A stretch of 64,000 bases of DNA from Varanus komodoensis (GCF_004798865.1 NW_025335761.1:15180417-15244416); one strand, 5' to 3'. Counted from the stretch's first letter, positions 1 to 12,285 are shown. The notes: generated by a model not told the origin, from the sequence alone. Numbers and translations are program-made.

Positions 1-1738
1 TCCGAAACAAAAGACATATGAAAGAGAAAAGTGTCCAGCTATTTAAAGTGGATGGCAGAGTGAAAACATGATGATGAAAAGGCGAAGGTGCTCATTTCCT
101 ACTTCACTTCAGTCTTCTCCCACAAGAAAATCTACAACAAAGAGGAAGTACAAGCTGAAAGTGAGAGATGGCTGCCCAAGATTGACACTCAAATAGTCAA
201 GGAATTCCTAGATGGAATAAATGCATTCAGATCTCCAGGGCCCAATAAACTCAATCCCAGGGCCATAAAAGAGCTAGCACAGAAATCTCAGAACCACTGG
301 CTATTATCTTCAAAAACAGGAGAAGTGTCAGATGACTACAGAAGGGCTCATGTTGTCCCCATCTTTAAAAATACTAAACCAAATAAATACATACATAAAA
401 GGGGGGGGGGATGAATGTGGGAACTACAGACCAGTTAGTTTGAGATCAATCCCTGGAAAAATTCTGGAGCAGATTATTTAAAAAAACCAGTCTGCAAGCA
501 TCTTGAAGAAAAGCAGTGATTAATAAATACCAACATGGATTTATCAAAAATAAATGTCAGACCAATTTAATCTCATGTTTTGATTGAGTAACCTCCCAAA
601 CAGGCAGAGGGAACACTGTGGACATAATCTACCTAGACTTTAGCAAAGCTTTCAACATAGTGCCCCATGACATTCTGATAAGCAAATTAGCAAAAAGTGG
701 ACTAGACAGAAAAACTATTAGGTGGATCCAAAATTGACTGCTAAATTGGACAAAAAGAATGTTCATCAATGGCACCTTCTCAAACTGGAAGGAGGTAACT
801 AGGTACCGCAGGGTTCAGTCCTAGGCCCAGTGCTCTTCAACATCTTTATTAATGATTTAGATGAGCAAGTACAAGGAAAGATAATCAAATTTGCAGGTGA
901 TAAAAAAGTGAGCAGAATAGCAAACACCCTTGAAGACAGAATGAAGATCCAGGTCAATCTTGATTAAATTGAATGTAGTACTGAAAGCAACAGAATAAGA
1001 TTCAATTCGGACAAGTGCCAAGTCTTTCACCTAGGAAAAAGAAACCAAATGCATTGATACAAGATGTGGAATACATGTCTCAACAGAATTGAACGAGACC
1101 TCAGAGTAATTGTGGACAACAGGCTAAATATGAGCCAACAATATGATGCAGTTACAAAAAGGGCAAATACTATTTTGACATGCATTAATAGAAGTATTAT
1201 TTCCAAATCATGAGAAGTAGTAGTTCCCCTATATTCCTCACTAGTCAGACCTCATCTGGAATACTGTGTCCCGTTCTAGGCACCAAGATTTAAGAAAGCT
1301 GCAGAAAAATTAGAGTTAGTGCAGAGGAGGGCAACAAAAATGATTCAGGGTTTGAAAACACTGCCCTGTGAGAAGAGACTGTGAGAACTGGGCATTTTCA
1401 GCCTTGAGAAGAGAAGACTGAGGAGGGACATGATATCCCTCTATAAGTACCTCAAAGGCTGACATAAAGAGGAAGGTCAAGATCTCACTGATACCAGAGT
1501 GTAGGATAAGGACTAATCAATTCAAGTTAACCCAGATTCAGGCTAGATATCAGGAAATATTTCCTCACTGTCAGAGCAATACAACAGTGGAACCAGTTTC
1601 TCCCACACTAGAAATATTCAACAAGAAACTGGACAGTCAGCTGAGTGGGATGGTGTAAATTGGTGTCCTGCAACAGCAGAGAGTTGGACCCAATGGCTTT
1701 CATGGCCCCTTCCAGCTGTACTATTCTATGATCCTATG
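1..1738 (+). mobile_element. CR1 LINE, 3' part of ORF2 to the 3' end
   Basis: This is a CR1-clade non-LTR retrotransposon running off the left edge of the window. Translated pieces show, in order, the pre-RT linker (YFTSVFSHKK, then SPGPNKLNPRAIKEL), RT motifs (DYRRAHVVPIFK, GNYRPVSLRSIPGK, INDLDEQVQGKIIKFAGD, where a FADD core is expected) and the C-terminal RR-T-M and EKR-L/R-L blocks. The 3' end is the diagnostic CR1 tail of ATTCTATGAT-type octamer repeats at 1721-1738. Several stops and frame breaks show it is dead. The 5' portion lies outside the window. Confidence 0.9.
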
Positions 1739-1794
1739 TGCAACTGATACACATACACATTGGAATGTGCCTGGGGCTCTGAACTGAGGCCACA

Positions 1795-2020
1795 TTATCA
1801 TCACCATCATATTGCATTTAGATTCTGCCTTTCTTCCTCTTGCAAGTAATTCAAAGCAACTTATAAAGTTCTCCTGCTCTCCACTTTATTGTAGAACAAC
1901 TACTTAGATAGGTTAGGCTGAAAGTCAGTGACTGGCTCTTCTCACCCTGTGAGCTTCATGGCCAAATGGCAGCTAGAACCTGGATCTCCTGACTGCTCTT
2001 TACTGCTTCTCACAAATAAA
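1795..2020 (-). mobile_element. Sauria-type tRNA SINE, antisense
   Basis: Read on the minus strand, this has the order of a squamate tRNA-derived SINE: a decayed tRNA-like head (near 1990-2020), a body with a GTCACTGACTTTCAGCC-like segment, a BovB-like tail with AGGCAGAATCTAAATGC, and an ATC/ATG-rich simple tail at 1790-1810. It is well diverged. Confidence 0.7.
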
Positions 2021-2029
2021 AGTGGGTCC

Positions 2030-3899
2030 TACACATTTTTTAAGGAGTTCTTGTGAGGAAATAGACATTGCCACCAAAAGAGGAAAAATGGATCAAATAG
2101 GAACAATTGGGATTTAACATCTGTGTCTTATTTGTTTAAGCTGTTCTTGTAAAGTACAAAATGGGGTTGTACCTGGTCATCATTTCCAGACTTTTCTTTC
2201 TTTTACAAATTGTGTAGAAAGTTCAGCCAGGCTGCTTCTTCTTCTTTTTTTAGTTTTGTTCATAGCACAGCTCTACCTGAAGATGCTGTATCTAGTGGAG
2301 TGTTTTTTTTCTAAGCTAACCTTAAAAGTATAGTAGCTCTCTTGAAGTCCGAAATCAGCAACCTCAGCAGCATCTAATGTTCTGAAAAGGAGGCTGGCAA
2401 GAAAGCAGGTAAGTTTGTTAAACTGCTTCACCTTTTTGATGGAGTAACCTGTGAGCATCACCTCAAGGATGTTGGAAGATAAACTGTCCATGGGGTTGCC
2501 AGCTCACAAAGCGCAGATCCTCTTGCCTGTCACTTTAACGTTTCTGAGGCAGCAGAAGAGGATGTAAGTGCAGCTGTGCCTCCCACCCCATTTTCCTGCC
2601 GGCCCCTCCTGGCTGTGAGATAAAGCCAGAGCCCTGTGTGTTCTAGCAGGCAGAACAATGTGCAGTGGGCCTGGGGGAGGAGAAGTAGCCACAGCTGCAT
2701 CCTTTCTTGGGGCTGTGGAGGTGTGCAAGAGACAGGTGAGATTTCTGAGCTGCAACCTGGCAACCCGCAGGCAGGAAGAGTGGCAACTTGACTTCCTCAT
2801 TACTGCAGGGGTCAACTCCGCCTTCAGGCATGGTGCAGTCCATGGACAGTGCTGATGGCTTGACCACCTGTGAAAGTAGGGGAGTACATCACAGTATCAA
2901 AAGGTACTGCATTTTCTAAACAAGCTAATCCACAGAAATGCAATAATCCAAAAGGGCATATTTTTAACTGGAAAGTATTTGTCAGCTAAGGAACACTGAT
3001 AAAGCATGCTACAGACTTGTTTTTAAAAAGTTGAATCAAGTTGATTAAGTAGAGGTCACTGAATTTCTTGTGGTATAATTGATAACCAAGATGAATGAGG
3101 TCATGGTAAGTGAGAATTGGGGATATGGTGTTTTGTACAGCTACTTCCCCACCACACACTTTTTAAAGCTGACTATTAAATGTACTGAAGCAGACTAGTA
3201 AGATTTACATGAATGACTCATAGATCACAGAAGATAAGCCAGGTTGTTTAGTTTAGAGTCTCTTTCTCTCCTCCCTTGAGACATGTTAAAAAGCAAGGAG
3301 AAGAATTTTCTTCAAATCTTGAAAAGCCATTGAATATCTTCAAGTTCTCAGAGTTAATTTCAACTTCACAATGGACAATTGTTTACAGTGGGGTTTTAGT
3401 GGTAAGCAGTGGTTCTTTTTCAAACTGAGGTTTCATGTGAGACAGACATTTTGTCTGGATTTGCATACAACCACCAGATGTGGGTTGCAAGGTGGGGAGG
3501 GCTGCCCTTTTGTGTGAACCTGGCTGACTTCCTGTGCAGTGGCTTTTTTGTGGACAAGAAGCTACCCTATCAAATCATGGCCTGTTTTTGGAGGAGTTGA
3601 ACCCATGATATGTTATCTGCATCCAGGTGGCCAGTGAGTTGTGGGAAATGGGTAGTGGCATGTTCAGCAAGAGCAGCAAAAGCCACTTGCCGCTCTTGCC
3701 AAGCTATGCTGGGCACAACGCAGCTCAAGGTGCACGCTGGAGCAAATGGCACTGACTCGTTGCCCCCTGCTGCCATCATAAGCTAAAAGAGAGCATGGCT
3801 TTTCAAGTTCAACATGGCTTTTCTCCACCTTTCTCCCCTGCCCTCCTTTTTTCCCCGCAGAGATAGCTTTCTGCAGCTAGATTTGACAACTAGTGACTA
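2030..3899. other. No recognised gene; unassigned intergenic DNA
   Basis: Open frames here are short and show no conserved domain. A GC-richer block at about 2490-2870 could be an old repeat of unknown family, but I could not assign it. No RNA gene or regulatory signature is evident. Confidence 0.5.
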
Positions 3900-4160
3900 T
3901 TTATGTATTTATTTAAAGTTTTTATATGCCGTCCCATTACTTAAATGTAAGCCGCCCCGAGGCTTCGGCGAATGGGGCGGCATAAAAATGTTTTAATAAA
4001 AAAAAAATAAAAGTCTCTGGATGGTTTACAAAGAACAAAAAACCAAAGAACAAGTCAAAACATAACACACAACACACTCCATCTGATAAATTATGATAAA
4101 AACAAGGATAGAACCAATTAATTGTTAAAATATCAGGAAAATTAAAAAATAGTGGCACAC
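3900..4160 (-). mobile_element. L2-like LINE 3' tail, antisense, holding a second L2-like tail
   Basis: The left piece (3900-3942, TTTATTTAAAG... and ATATGCCGTCCCA) and the right piece (from about 4009, AGTCTCTGGATGGTTTACAA) together match an antisense L2-like 3' tail of the kind also seen at 48450-48640. Between them sits a tail in the opposite orientation (separate entry). Confidence 0.65.
3943..4008 (+). mobile_element. L2-like LINE 3' tail (short), nested
   Basis: The segment TGTAAGCCGCCCCGAGGCTT and its continuation GGCGAATGGGGCGGCATA, followed by an A-rich tail, is nearly identical to the reverse complement of 62733-62772. It is a very short 5'-truncated 3' end of the same L2-like subfamily, inserted in an antisense tail. 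Confidence 0.65.
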
Positions 4161-5655
4161 TGGAGGGGCTGCCACTGGTTTCTCACCCCCTTTAAAGTGT
4201 TTGGCACTCCAAGTATTTCTTGCTCTCTTTGTTCTCTTCTTTCAAGGGGCTGTTTGATATCCCTGTTGAGGGCAGGGGACCCACCCTTTTAAAAGAAATG
4301 TGAGCTTTGACAGCTAGCTATTGAAGCTCCATGCTCCCATAAAAAGAGGGTGGATCAAAATTTTTCAGCGTCCTGAGTAGTGTCAGGAAAGGGTGGAAAA
4401 CTGAAGGGCCCTGACAAGAGTAAGGTGCACAAAAACAGAAAATAAAACACAAAGCAAAGCAAAAGTTGAAATCTATTGGCCACCCTTTTCACAAGCAAGG
4501 ATCACTCATGACTTTGGTTTCTCTTAACAGCTCCCTTTTGACAGCTGTCTAGAGATCTGACATCCAACACAAAAGTTCTTAGCAGCCTCTCTGGGGCAGT
4601 GGCTATGGGGGTTGCCTACCGCTGCCCTGCCAAAAAAAGATTGCACAAGCAAAAGATGCCAAAAGACCCACATAGGTACACAAGTACACATTGAAGCAAG
4701 CCTGACTAGGAAAAAAATAATAGGAATCTTGCACACATTTGGAGCCCCTTTTTTTTTTAAAGATGACAAACCAGTGGCAGCTCCTTCAATGTGCTGTTTG
4801 GGTATGCTGAAGTGGCTGTCACTAGCCATCAAATTGGAGATCACAAAAAGTCATCTCTGAACAAAAGGGGGAAATGGTAAAAGTGCTTGTAATCATGGCA
4901 AAGAGGACAGAGAAAGTAGGGAAGTCTGTAGGAGGACTAAAGAGGAAACAACCCACTGTGATCCCAGTAGTAGTTCAGTCTCAAGGTGGGTTGTTGTGAG
5001 GATTTGCCGATTCTCTCTTTTTAAAATGCAATCAAGTGCTTAATGAGAGAGCAACCAAGCACTTCCTCTAAAGCAGGGAAGGACAAATTTTGCCTGCCAG
5101 TCCAGCCTGCAGGGCCTCAACCGAGGTCCCCCAAGCCTCCTCTGGGGCTGGCCAGGAGAGAGATCCCTGCTGTTATTCCTGATCAGTAATTGGAGATTAC
5201 TTTGTGGGGGTTCCTCTGTGCACATCTCCCCCTCCCAACTGGAAAAGCGAGGGGTATGCTAAGGGTAATCCCAACCATTCCCTTGGATAAATGATTCACT
5301 TAGTAAGCTGCATGCAGACCCAGCTGCACACAGAGACTTTTCCTGCCCACTGCCCAGGGATAGACAAGAGAGACAGGCAAATCAGTGGCCCCCAGCAAGG
5401 TGGTTCCCCATCCAGCACTTTGGGCAGGAACTGGATGATGTCAGGGAGTGGGGTCCCACTCCCTCAAGTATCCCACCCTCAGAAGACTGTGGGTGGTCAA
5501 CTCCTCTCCCCAATTTGAATCCCCCATACCTGTCCTCTAAAAATTGGGCTTCCGGTTTGCAGAAAGTGCCTTAATTGTCACTGGAGGTGCAGATAGACTT
5601 TGTGGCAGGATGTGTCTTTTATCAGTTGGCAAAGGTTGATAAACTGTGCCCTAAC
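4161..5655. other. No recognised gene; intergenic DNA
   Basis: No coding domain is visible. Near 5071 the words CAGGGAAGGACAAATTTTG and GCCTGCAGGGCC resemble a hAT-type terminus, but no matching second end was found nearby, so no element is called. Confidence 0.45.
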
Positions 5656-5659
5656 TGAA

Positions 5660-5870
5660 CAGACAGACATTTACTGCAGTTCCCCATGCTTTGCGTACAG
5701 CAGTTGCTGGGGAAGTTGTGTGGGAGGTTGCTGCTGCATGCGTAACCTGCTTGTGGGTTTCCCATGGTCAGTCGGTCAACCCTTGTGTGAAAAGAATCAG
5801 ACTAGATGGACCCTTGCTCTGATCCAGCAGGGATCCTTTTATGGGTTGCTAAAAAAGCATTGTATAAACT
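5660..5870 (+). mobile_element. CR1/L3-type LINE 3' end fragment
   Basis: This contains the hallmark 3' UTR string of a reptilian CR1/L3-like LINE: a CAGTTGCTGGGGAA block, a CCTGCTTGTGGGTTTCC block, and an ACTAGATGGACCCTTGCTC-TGATCCAGCAGG block ending near an ATCCTTTTATG terminus. The same string occurs on the plus strand at 18940-19165. Confidence 0.7.
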
Positions 5871-6039
5871 GCTAAAAAAGCAGTCTTTGAAGAGTTCTTT
5901 GAAAATAGCCCAGAATAGGGTAGAAGGCGAGGCAGAAGATGGTTGACTGGAGCAGACTATTTTAACCCTATTTTAAACCAGTGCATTTCTGGGCCAATCC
6001 AAAGAACCAGTTTTAACCATTACAACCCTCAGCAGTTCA

Positions 6040-6445
6040 GTTTGTGCCCAGGGTAGCTGAAGGATCACCACCTTACCTGGACTCTAACATCACCTTCAGA
6101 GAGACTACCCCAGGTGACTGTGACAGGTGAGGTTCAGCAGGGTGTTATTACAGGAAGGGCCTTCCCTGCAGTAGCAGCCTCATAGTGGAAAGCATTTCCC
6201 AGAGAAGTTTGCCTGTCCCCTATGTTATACTTTGGAGTGTTAAGCACTTTTAAGGTCATGCATGTTTAATGTTCTGCTGTGAGTTTTGTTTTGTTGTTCT
6301 TATTTCATCTATTTAGTTTTGTATGGAGATAGGCATTTAAAAATCCATTTTATAGTTTGCTTCTAGTGTTCTTTGATTTTAATTTTTTCAGTGGCCCAGA
6401 TGGTATAAGAGTGTTGAAAGGGAATAAAAAGCACTTGGTCCATAG
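6040..6445 (+). mobile_element. L2-like LINE 3' end fragment
   Basis: Translation gives a degraded version of the L2-like C-terminus (GRAFPAVAAS, then WKAFPREVCLS), matching the [21 protein letters not shown] block of the longer copy at 35.5-38.9 kb. An AT-rich 3' UTR follows. Confidence 0.65.
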
Positions 6446-6446
6446 T

Positions 6447-7096
6447 GTCACAAGGTACGGTCCTCCTCCCAAGTAAACACGCTGCTCCAGAGTTTCTTTT
6501 CACAAGACTTTCTTGTTACACATCTCTGAGTTCACCCAGAGTAAAGTGTTGAATCCTTTCTGACAACCCTCACTCTTTGATCTCTTTATACCCCTTTTGC
6601 CCACATACACCAGCAGGCAGGGCGCTCTGAAACCAAGCTCTCCTGCGCTCTTCCTGTTTCTCAGTTAGCTGAATTTCCTGCCTGTGTTGTCTCCTAGCAA
6701 CTGGCATCACCTCCTCGGAGGGAGGGACCTCCACATCAGGCAGACTGCTCCAACTCCTGCTATGCGACCTGCCCAGTCCCCAACTCTTCCCCCTTTTTTG
6801 GTATTGGTAGACTGGGCCTCTGGTCAGACCCGACTGTTAACTCTAACCCCTGTTGTGCTATCTCCTCATTCCCATGGGCCATCACTGCCATCAGTTTGGA
6901 CTAACGACTCCCTTCCTTGCTCCCCAGATCTTCCCTGATTTGTATCGGAGCTTGCTGAGATTCCATGACAATTTTGTCTTCACTGTCTGAGCTTGAATTC
7001 CCATCAAAGCTATGGTCCGTTTGTGCATGCTCTGGCACTTTGCCCAGTGCGTGCACAGTTTGGATGGTTATGGTTATTGGACAACAATCCTACATA
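6447..7096 (-). mobile_element. Possible solo LTR (fossil), antisense
   Basis: On the minus strand this block starts with TG, ends with CA at the TGTGACA word, and carries a TATA-like GGGTATAAAGAG about 140 bases before its end. That layout suits the U3-R-U5 of a retrotransposon LTR. No internal region adjoins it and no clear target-site duplication was found, so the family and left limit are uncertain. It looks old and not intact. Confidence 0.3.
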
Positions 7097-7200
7097 ATTT
7101 CCAGAGGGATAGCCAAGTTGGTCTGTTGCTGCAAAGTGACAAACACTGTTGTGGCTTCCTAAAAACATTTATTATGGCACAAGGCAGGTATATATACACA
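7097..7200 (+). mobile_element. Short interspersed repeat, GTTGGTCTGTTGCTGC type
   Basis: The string CAGAGGGATAGCCAAGTTGG plus TCTGTTGCTGCAAAGTGACA, then AAAACATTTATTATGGCA, matches a repeat I recognise as common in reptile DNA (a GGGTAGCCGTGTTAGTCTG-like start and a TTTATT-GGCATAAGC-like end). Related fragments lie at 14985-15055 (antisense) and 44893-44937. I cannot give a family name. Confidence 0.5.
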
Positions 7201-10200
7201 TAGTTGGGAGTGGTGTGCAAAGCAGAATTGTAAACATTGCGTTCAGAGGGAACAGAACATCAGCAACTGCAGATAGTGATCTTTATTTTGTTAAAGGACC
7301 TGTAAAACTGCTTCTTCTGACAGTATAAGGGTGCCATCCAATGTGGCTGCCTATAGCCATCCAAACTTGGATGATTATAGACATCCCACTGAGAACAAGA
7401 AAAGCACAGATGTAAAGATGGCCTTTGTGCTTCTTCCCTGACAAGACATCTGATTTTGGCTGGCTGTGTGTCTTGTCCCTGTTCATGAGGAAGAGGGCCT
7501 GGGGCTCTGACTTCAGAATGTCTTTTCATGGTTGAAGCTGGGATCCCAGCCTATCTTATGGCCACCCAAATAGTTTCTAGTAGCCATAGAATTACACCCT
7601 AAATGCTATACAATTGATACTATCTAATAGAATTTAGCAGGAACTTCCATGCTAAGGTGACTGTCAATCTTTGGAATGATAGCAGAACATTTGTGGCTAC
7701 CATCATGGCATTTTATTTCCAGTTCCACTTTCACCAAATAACTTAGACACAGAAAATATTCTATTCATTATGGAAAGTTAAATGTCAGCTGGCCACTCCT
7801 CCAATGTTGCTACATGCCACAATTTAGAACATTTCTTTAAGATGAGTGGTTTTTGGAAAAGTTTTAGTATGCTTCCCTTACCCATACCCACAGAAAGGTA
7901 TCTGAAATTTAATCATAGTCAGATATCCAGGTACAATTATATGGCAGAGATAAGGAGCTCAAGCTTGAGGTACCAATCTTGCCCACCACACTTACCCTTC
8001 CCTGGCTTCACCCAGAACCCCTACTGGTGGTTTCCCAGCCTTTGTGTATTTCTTTTCCTCCATTCTGAAGCTTTATATAAGTCCACCACTGTTACTAGCA
8101 TGAACAGACAATTCCTTTTTGTATTTCCGTCCCACTTCCTTTGCCTTGTCCCCACCCATCACTGGGATACAGCTCATGAGGAGCTCCTCCAAAACTGAAT
8201 GTTGCTGTCTGGCAGAAAGAGATTCCTCACCTTGTTCTCGCAGTTGTACCCACACTTAGATGCCTACAACTGGTGGTGATAAAGGCAGATGTCTCCATCC
8301 TCTTCTCCCCATAGTAGCTGCTCTGGTCTTCTGAAAATACTATATAGAAAGCTGGGGGACCCCACTGAATAGAATGGGCCATGATATGGAGGAAAAGAGA
8401 GGATTCTTGAAAATTGGACAGAGATACCTTCCATGAGTGTGACGTTCTTCTATCAATGGAAGGCAAATCCTGGATCCAACCCTAAAAATTTGTGGCATTC
8501 TTATTCATGATTGGCTGGGACTATAATGATACACATTTTGTATATGTGTCTATGATACATGAAAGAAAGAACAATAATTTACCAAACTGAGCCCTGGCTG
8601 TATGAATTTTATTTACTAGAAGGCACTACGTCCAGAATTGCATGCAGTAGCATTGGAAGGACATCCTGGGAATTTTCACCAAGACCTGCAGACTCCTGTC
8701 CTCCCAGAAAAGCTGCTCTGGAAAATCAAGTGGGTCCCTAGAACAGTGTGGGACCAGGCCCCGGGGGATGCAGGGCAAGGGGAACCACTGCCCTACCCAC
8801 TGCCTTCTCCAGTTCTCAGTATCCTCTGTGGATGGAAGGATCCCTCCTCTTAGCAAAGGTGGGTTGGGGAGTCTGAATCCAATGCACTGTTGCCTATATT
8901 AGGAGGAGCAGGCAGGAAGGAAGGCAAAGAGGTGTCAGTCATTAATGTTACCAAGCTAATGGTTAAGTCAGTAGAAGGTTAATTTTAGAGGGACTTTCAT
9001 CAGTTATAAACAGCACAGCTAGTCAGGATGTGGCTGCCAGCTCTGCTTCTCCCATTATAAACTTGCACTTTATTTCAAAAGTATTCACTTCTCAGTTTGG
9101 TTTTCCCTTTTATGAAGTGAAACCTGAGGTCATGGTACCACATTTGAGTTGTTCAGTCAAAGTTCATCAAAGTAAGTCTTTTTGTAGGGCGAACATAGCA
9201 CATTATGTGGTAATATAATCTTTCCTTTCTTTCAAAGTTACAAAAGTGTATCCCATAATTTCAACCCCTACAATGGCTCTACATTCCAGCATTCACTGTT
9301 ACATTAAAATACTGGATTGCAAACAATGATAGAATAAAATATACTTAACTCAGAAGTGGTAGCTCCGATCAGTTCAGTGTGATTGAAGTTTCAGTAAATG
9401 GGTTGACTTACTGAATGCATATTATGGTTCTGCTGACTCATCCCAAAAACATAACCAGGCCTTTCTGCTTGAGATGTCCAAAATACGTCCCATTCCAAAC
9501 TTGTATGGGAGATTGCAACCACCACTGCATTATGACTGGGCGTCTACATGGCAAGAGTGGGAGAGAGACACTGCAGCACAAGAGTTTCCGCTGGCTGCCA
9601 TGAACCGACATTGCTATTTGAGCCTATGCTCAAATCAGGCAAGTTCCTGGACCATGTTCAAACTAGCTGATCTTGGTATTCTATTATACACCTGTATTTT
9701 CCATGAGAATAGGAGGAAGATGCCTTCTGAGCTTGCCATGACCATTCCTGCATATACTCAGTGATAGCCTCCTTGTGCTGAAGCAGACATTGAAATGGGC
9801 CTGCTGTTAAGGCATTTAAATAAGTAAATGTATGCTTCTGATGATGTGGACATTGCCTGAGAAAGCTTAGGCCAGAATAAATGAATTCATCTTTAAGGTG
9901 TGGCACAAATGTTTCTGGTTGCTTTTGCTGCAATACAGTAATAAGGCTAACATTCAGAATGCTTCACTGGATTATAGAATTATTTGCATCTATATCTGCT
10001 ATATGTTTACATGGAAGTAATTGCTACTGATGTTACTGCAGCTTACATCATGGGTGGCCTCCACATTCACTGGCCTATAACTGACATCAACCCCAGTAAG
10101 CATAGCCAATAGTAAGGGATCATGGGAGCTGTAGGCCAAAATATCTTGGAAGCAACATTTATGCGTAGCCCACACCTCTCTTAGATGAATAGAAGCAGGG

Positions 10201-10334
10201 CCTACAAATGATGCTGCCATGCCATTATTTAAACATCTTGTTCTCAGTGAAAGTGAACACAAAATACCTAAGTTCTACAACTTTTTAGGTCATCTTTTAG
10301 GTCATTCATTTAGAATAGAACTGCCATTAAGTAT
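7201..10334. other. No recognised gene; intergenic DNA
   Basis: The longest open frame (7782-8198, plus, 138 codons) has no recognisable domain. A fold-back repeat fragment lies near 10098-10155 (listed separately). No RNA gene was seen. Confidence 0.5.
10098..10155 (+). repeat. Fold-back hAT-like repeat, half copy
   Basis: ATCATGGGAGCTGTAGGCC followed by AAAATATCTTGGAAGC is one arm of the fold-back repeat whose fuller copies are at 47255-47350 and 58558-58668. Confidence 0.5.
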
Positions 10335-10745
10335 TAACAATAACATATGAAGCCCTAAATGGTTTACGGCTAAGGGAATATCTCCTCCTGCCTGGACCCT
10401 AAGATCATCTGTGGAGTTCCTCCAAGCGCCCTCCTTGAGAGAGGTGAGGAGAGTTATGAGGAGGAGAGCCTTCTCTGCGATAGCGCCCTGATTATGGATT
10501 TCTGTCCCCAGAGAGGTGTGCCTGGCACTGACACTTTATTCATTTTGGCACCAGGCTAAACTCTTTTTATTCTCCCAGTCTTTTAATCAATAATGTATTT
10601 TAATTAGTTTCAGCAAGTGTGGGCACTGAGGAGTTTTTAAGTATATTATGACTGTGATATGGTGTGTGTGTGTGTATTAACCGTCTTGAGATTTTATACA
10701 CTGGTCTACAAAGTTTGGGAAATTATTTAAATAATAAAGATAAAA
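10335..10745 (+). mobile_element. L2-like LINE 3' end fragment
   Basis: The translation follows the L2-like C-terminal block: a KALNGL-like start (GAAGCCCTAAATGGTTTACG), then RRAFSAIAP, then the CLALTL...FILAPG segment and LFLFSQSF. It ends in a 3' UTR with a short GT run and CCGTCTTGAGATTTTATACA, a typical tail of this family, before an A/T-rich end. Confidence 0.75.
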
Positions 10746-10784
10746 TGTGCTAATACTTACATATTTTGATTAGATGAAACAGGT

Positions 10785-11870
10785 GATAAAGGTGCTGGTT
10801 GGCTAAAGTTTTCAAGATATTTCACAATAAAGATTTATACACAGGCGAGTATATTTGCCTACAAGGGAGGGAGGTGTCTGATGATCATGATGCCTTGTAA
10901 CTTCTCAACAAAGTTCGGTAGAACAATGAATATGGAACCACATGGAAGTGTATAAATTTATCTTCACTTTGAGACTGAAGATTATTACCTAACTGTAATT
11001 AATTGTCCTTTGATTGCAAGGTGCATTTGTCTTGGTCAGATCTACGCATCATACAGTTACATCGGGTGGCTTGTGAAAGGGTCATTGCTTAACATTTCCA
11101 AGGAACAGTTGTGTGATATTTTTCCTCAGAAGCCAAGATGCCTCCAAACTGTGTAAACAGCACAGATAACTTCTGCTACCTTTGTGGCGAGGTTACATTT
11201 GCATTTCAAGAGTGCGGTATGATGGCAGTGGTAAAAAAGGCATACCACCTATATTTTGGATGCAAAATAGGGAAACATGGCAAGAGTTGGCGCCCTCATT
11301 ATTGTTGCATCACATGTGCGACTTATCTGCGTCATTGGCTAAACAAGCAGGAAAAAGTCCATGCCTTTCGCAGTCCCAGTGGTGTGGAGGGAACCCACCA
11401 ATCAAAGTTGGAGTTTCTCAGGAACAGCAAGGCAGATGACTATGAAAAACATGTGGAAAATTTGCTTAGGTCCTATAAAGCACTTGGTACAAACATGTCA
11501 CTGAAAATTCACTTCTTACACTCGCATTTAGACTATTTCCCTTTGAACTGTGGGGCAGTGAGTGATGAGCACGGGGAGAGATTCCACCAGGATATCGCAG
11601 GCATGGAGAAAAGGTATGGAGTCCAACCATGCTTGCCGATTACTGCTGGAATCTCTCCAGGGATGATCCTACTATAGTTCACAAGAGAAAAGCCAAAAGG
11701 TGCAGTTTAGATACCGGATGAAGATGGAACCTTGTTGTTTAATCTGATGTTAGAGCTTGTCAGTTTTCGTGCAAAAAGCATGAAAATGTTACATGAAAAA
11801 TCAATAAATGAATGGAAAGTTATGTTATTGGTATCAATAAAAAGATAAATTTATAATGATGGGTGTGGCA
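10785..11870 (+). pseudogene. Relic of a zinc-ribbon-bearing, mobile-element-linked protein gene
   Basis: The open frame 11138-11677 (179 codons) starts MPPNCVNSTDNFCYLCGEVT and goes on through paired cysteines (CxxC in FCYLCGE, CCITC) and a W-N motif. It then runs into NMSLKIHFLHSHLDYFP and SDEHGERFHQDIAGMEKRY. I recognise both ends as the start and finish of an uncharacterised protein family, usually well over 500 residues, that occurs in many copies in arthropods, cnidarians and some fish and behaves like part of a mobile element. Here the long middle part is missing and the frame is broken about twice, so it is a fossil. Possible non-coding flanks run to about 10785 and 11870; no terminal repeats were identified. 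The element class is unknown to me. Confidence 0.6.
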
Positions 11871-12159
11871 CCATTCTCATTGCTATACCACATTTTGCAG
11901 AAAAGTTATGGAGCATAATCACACATTCCCCTCGTAATTATGAATTATTTTGATGCAATTTTGACCTGAAGCTGTAACTTGGAAACTGGAGCCAATTAAT
12001 TCTCAGGACTTAGTTTTCCTTTATTAGTGACCCGATTCTGGTAAAATTTAGCTACTTTCATTTCCGAGGCTTTCTCCTTGTAGATCAGTGTAATCAGATG
12101 GTCTATAAGAAATTTTAAGTAAATAAATAAGATCTTGAAGATTTTTGAGGCGCCACACA

Positions 12160-12285
12160 TTAACCCCTGCAGTCACAGGACACCAATTTACACCATCTCA
12201 CTCAGGAGGCTGTCCAATTTCTGAGTGTCTCTCTAGGCAACTCATTCCACCGTCATATTGCTCTGACAGTGAGGAAACTTTACTA
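12160..12285 (-). mobile_element. CR1 LINE 3' segment in inverted orientation
   Basis: The reverse complement matches the 3' UTR of the CR1 copy at 1-1738: TTTCCTCACTGTCAGAGCAA at its start, and GAGATGGTGTAAATTGGTGT further on. It directly abuts the plus-strand CR1 copy that follows. Confidence 0.75.

Noticed and set aside
5071-5230. hAT-like left end at CAGGGAAGGACAAATTTTG
   Set aside because: No matching right end or target duplication could be found nearby.
7782-8198. 138-codon plus-strand frame
   Set aside because: No family resemblance, no exon signals with conserved neighbours, ordinary intergenic composition.
11138-11677. The 179-codon frame as a live or domesticated host gene
   Set aside because: The long middle of the family is absent, the frame is broken relative to the family, and there are no flanking host exons.
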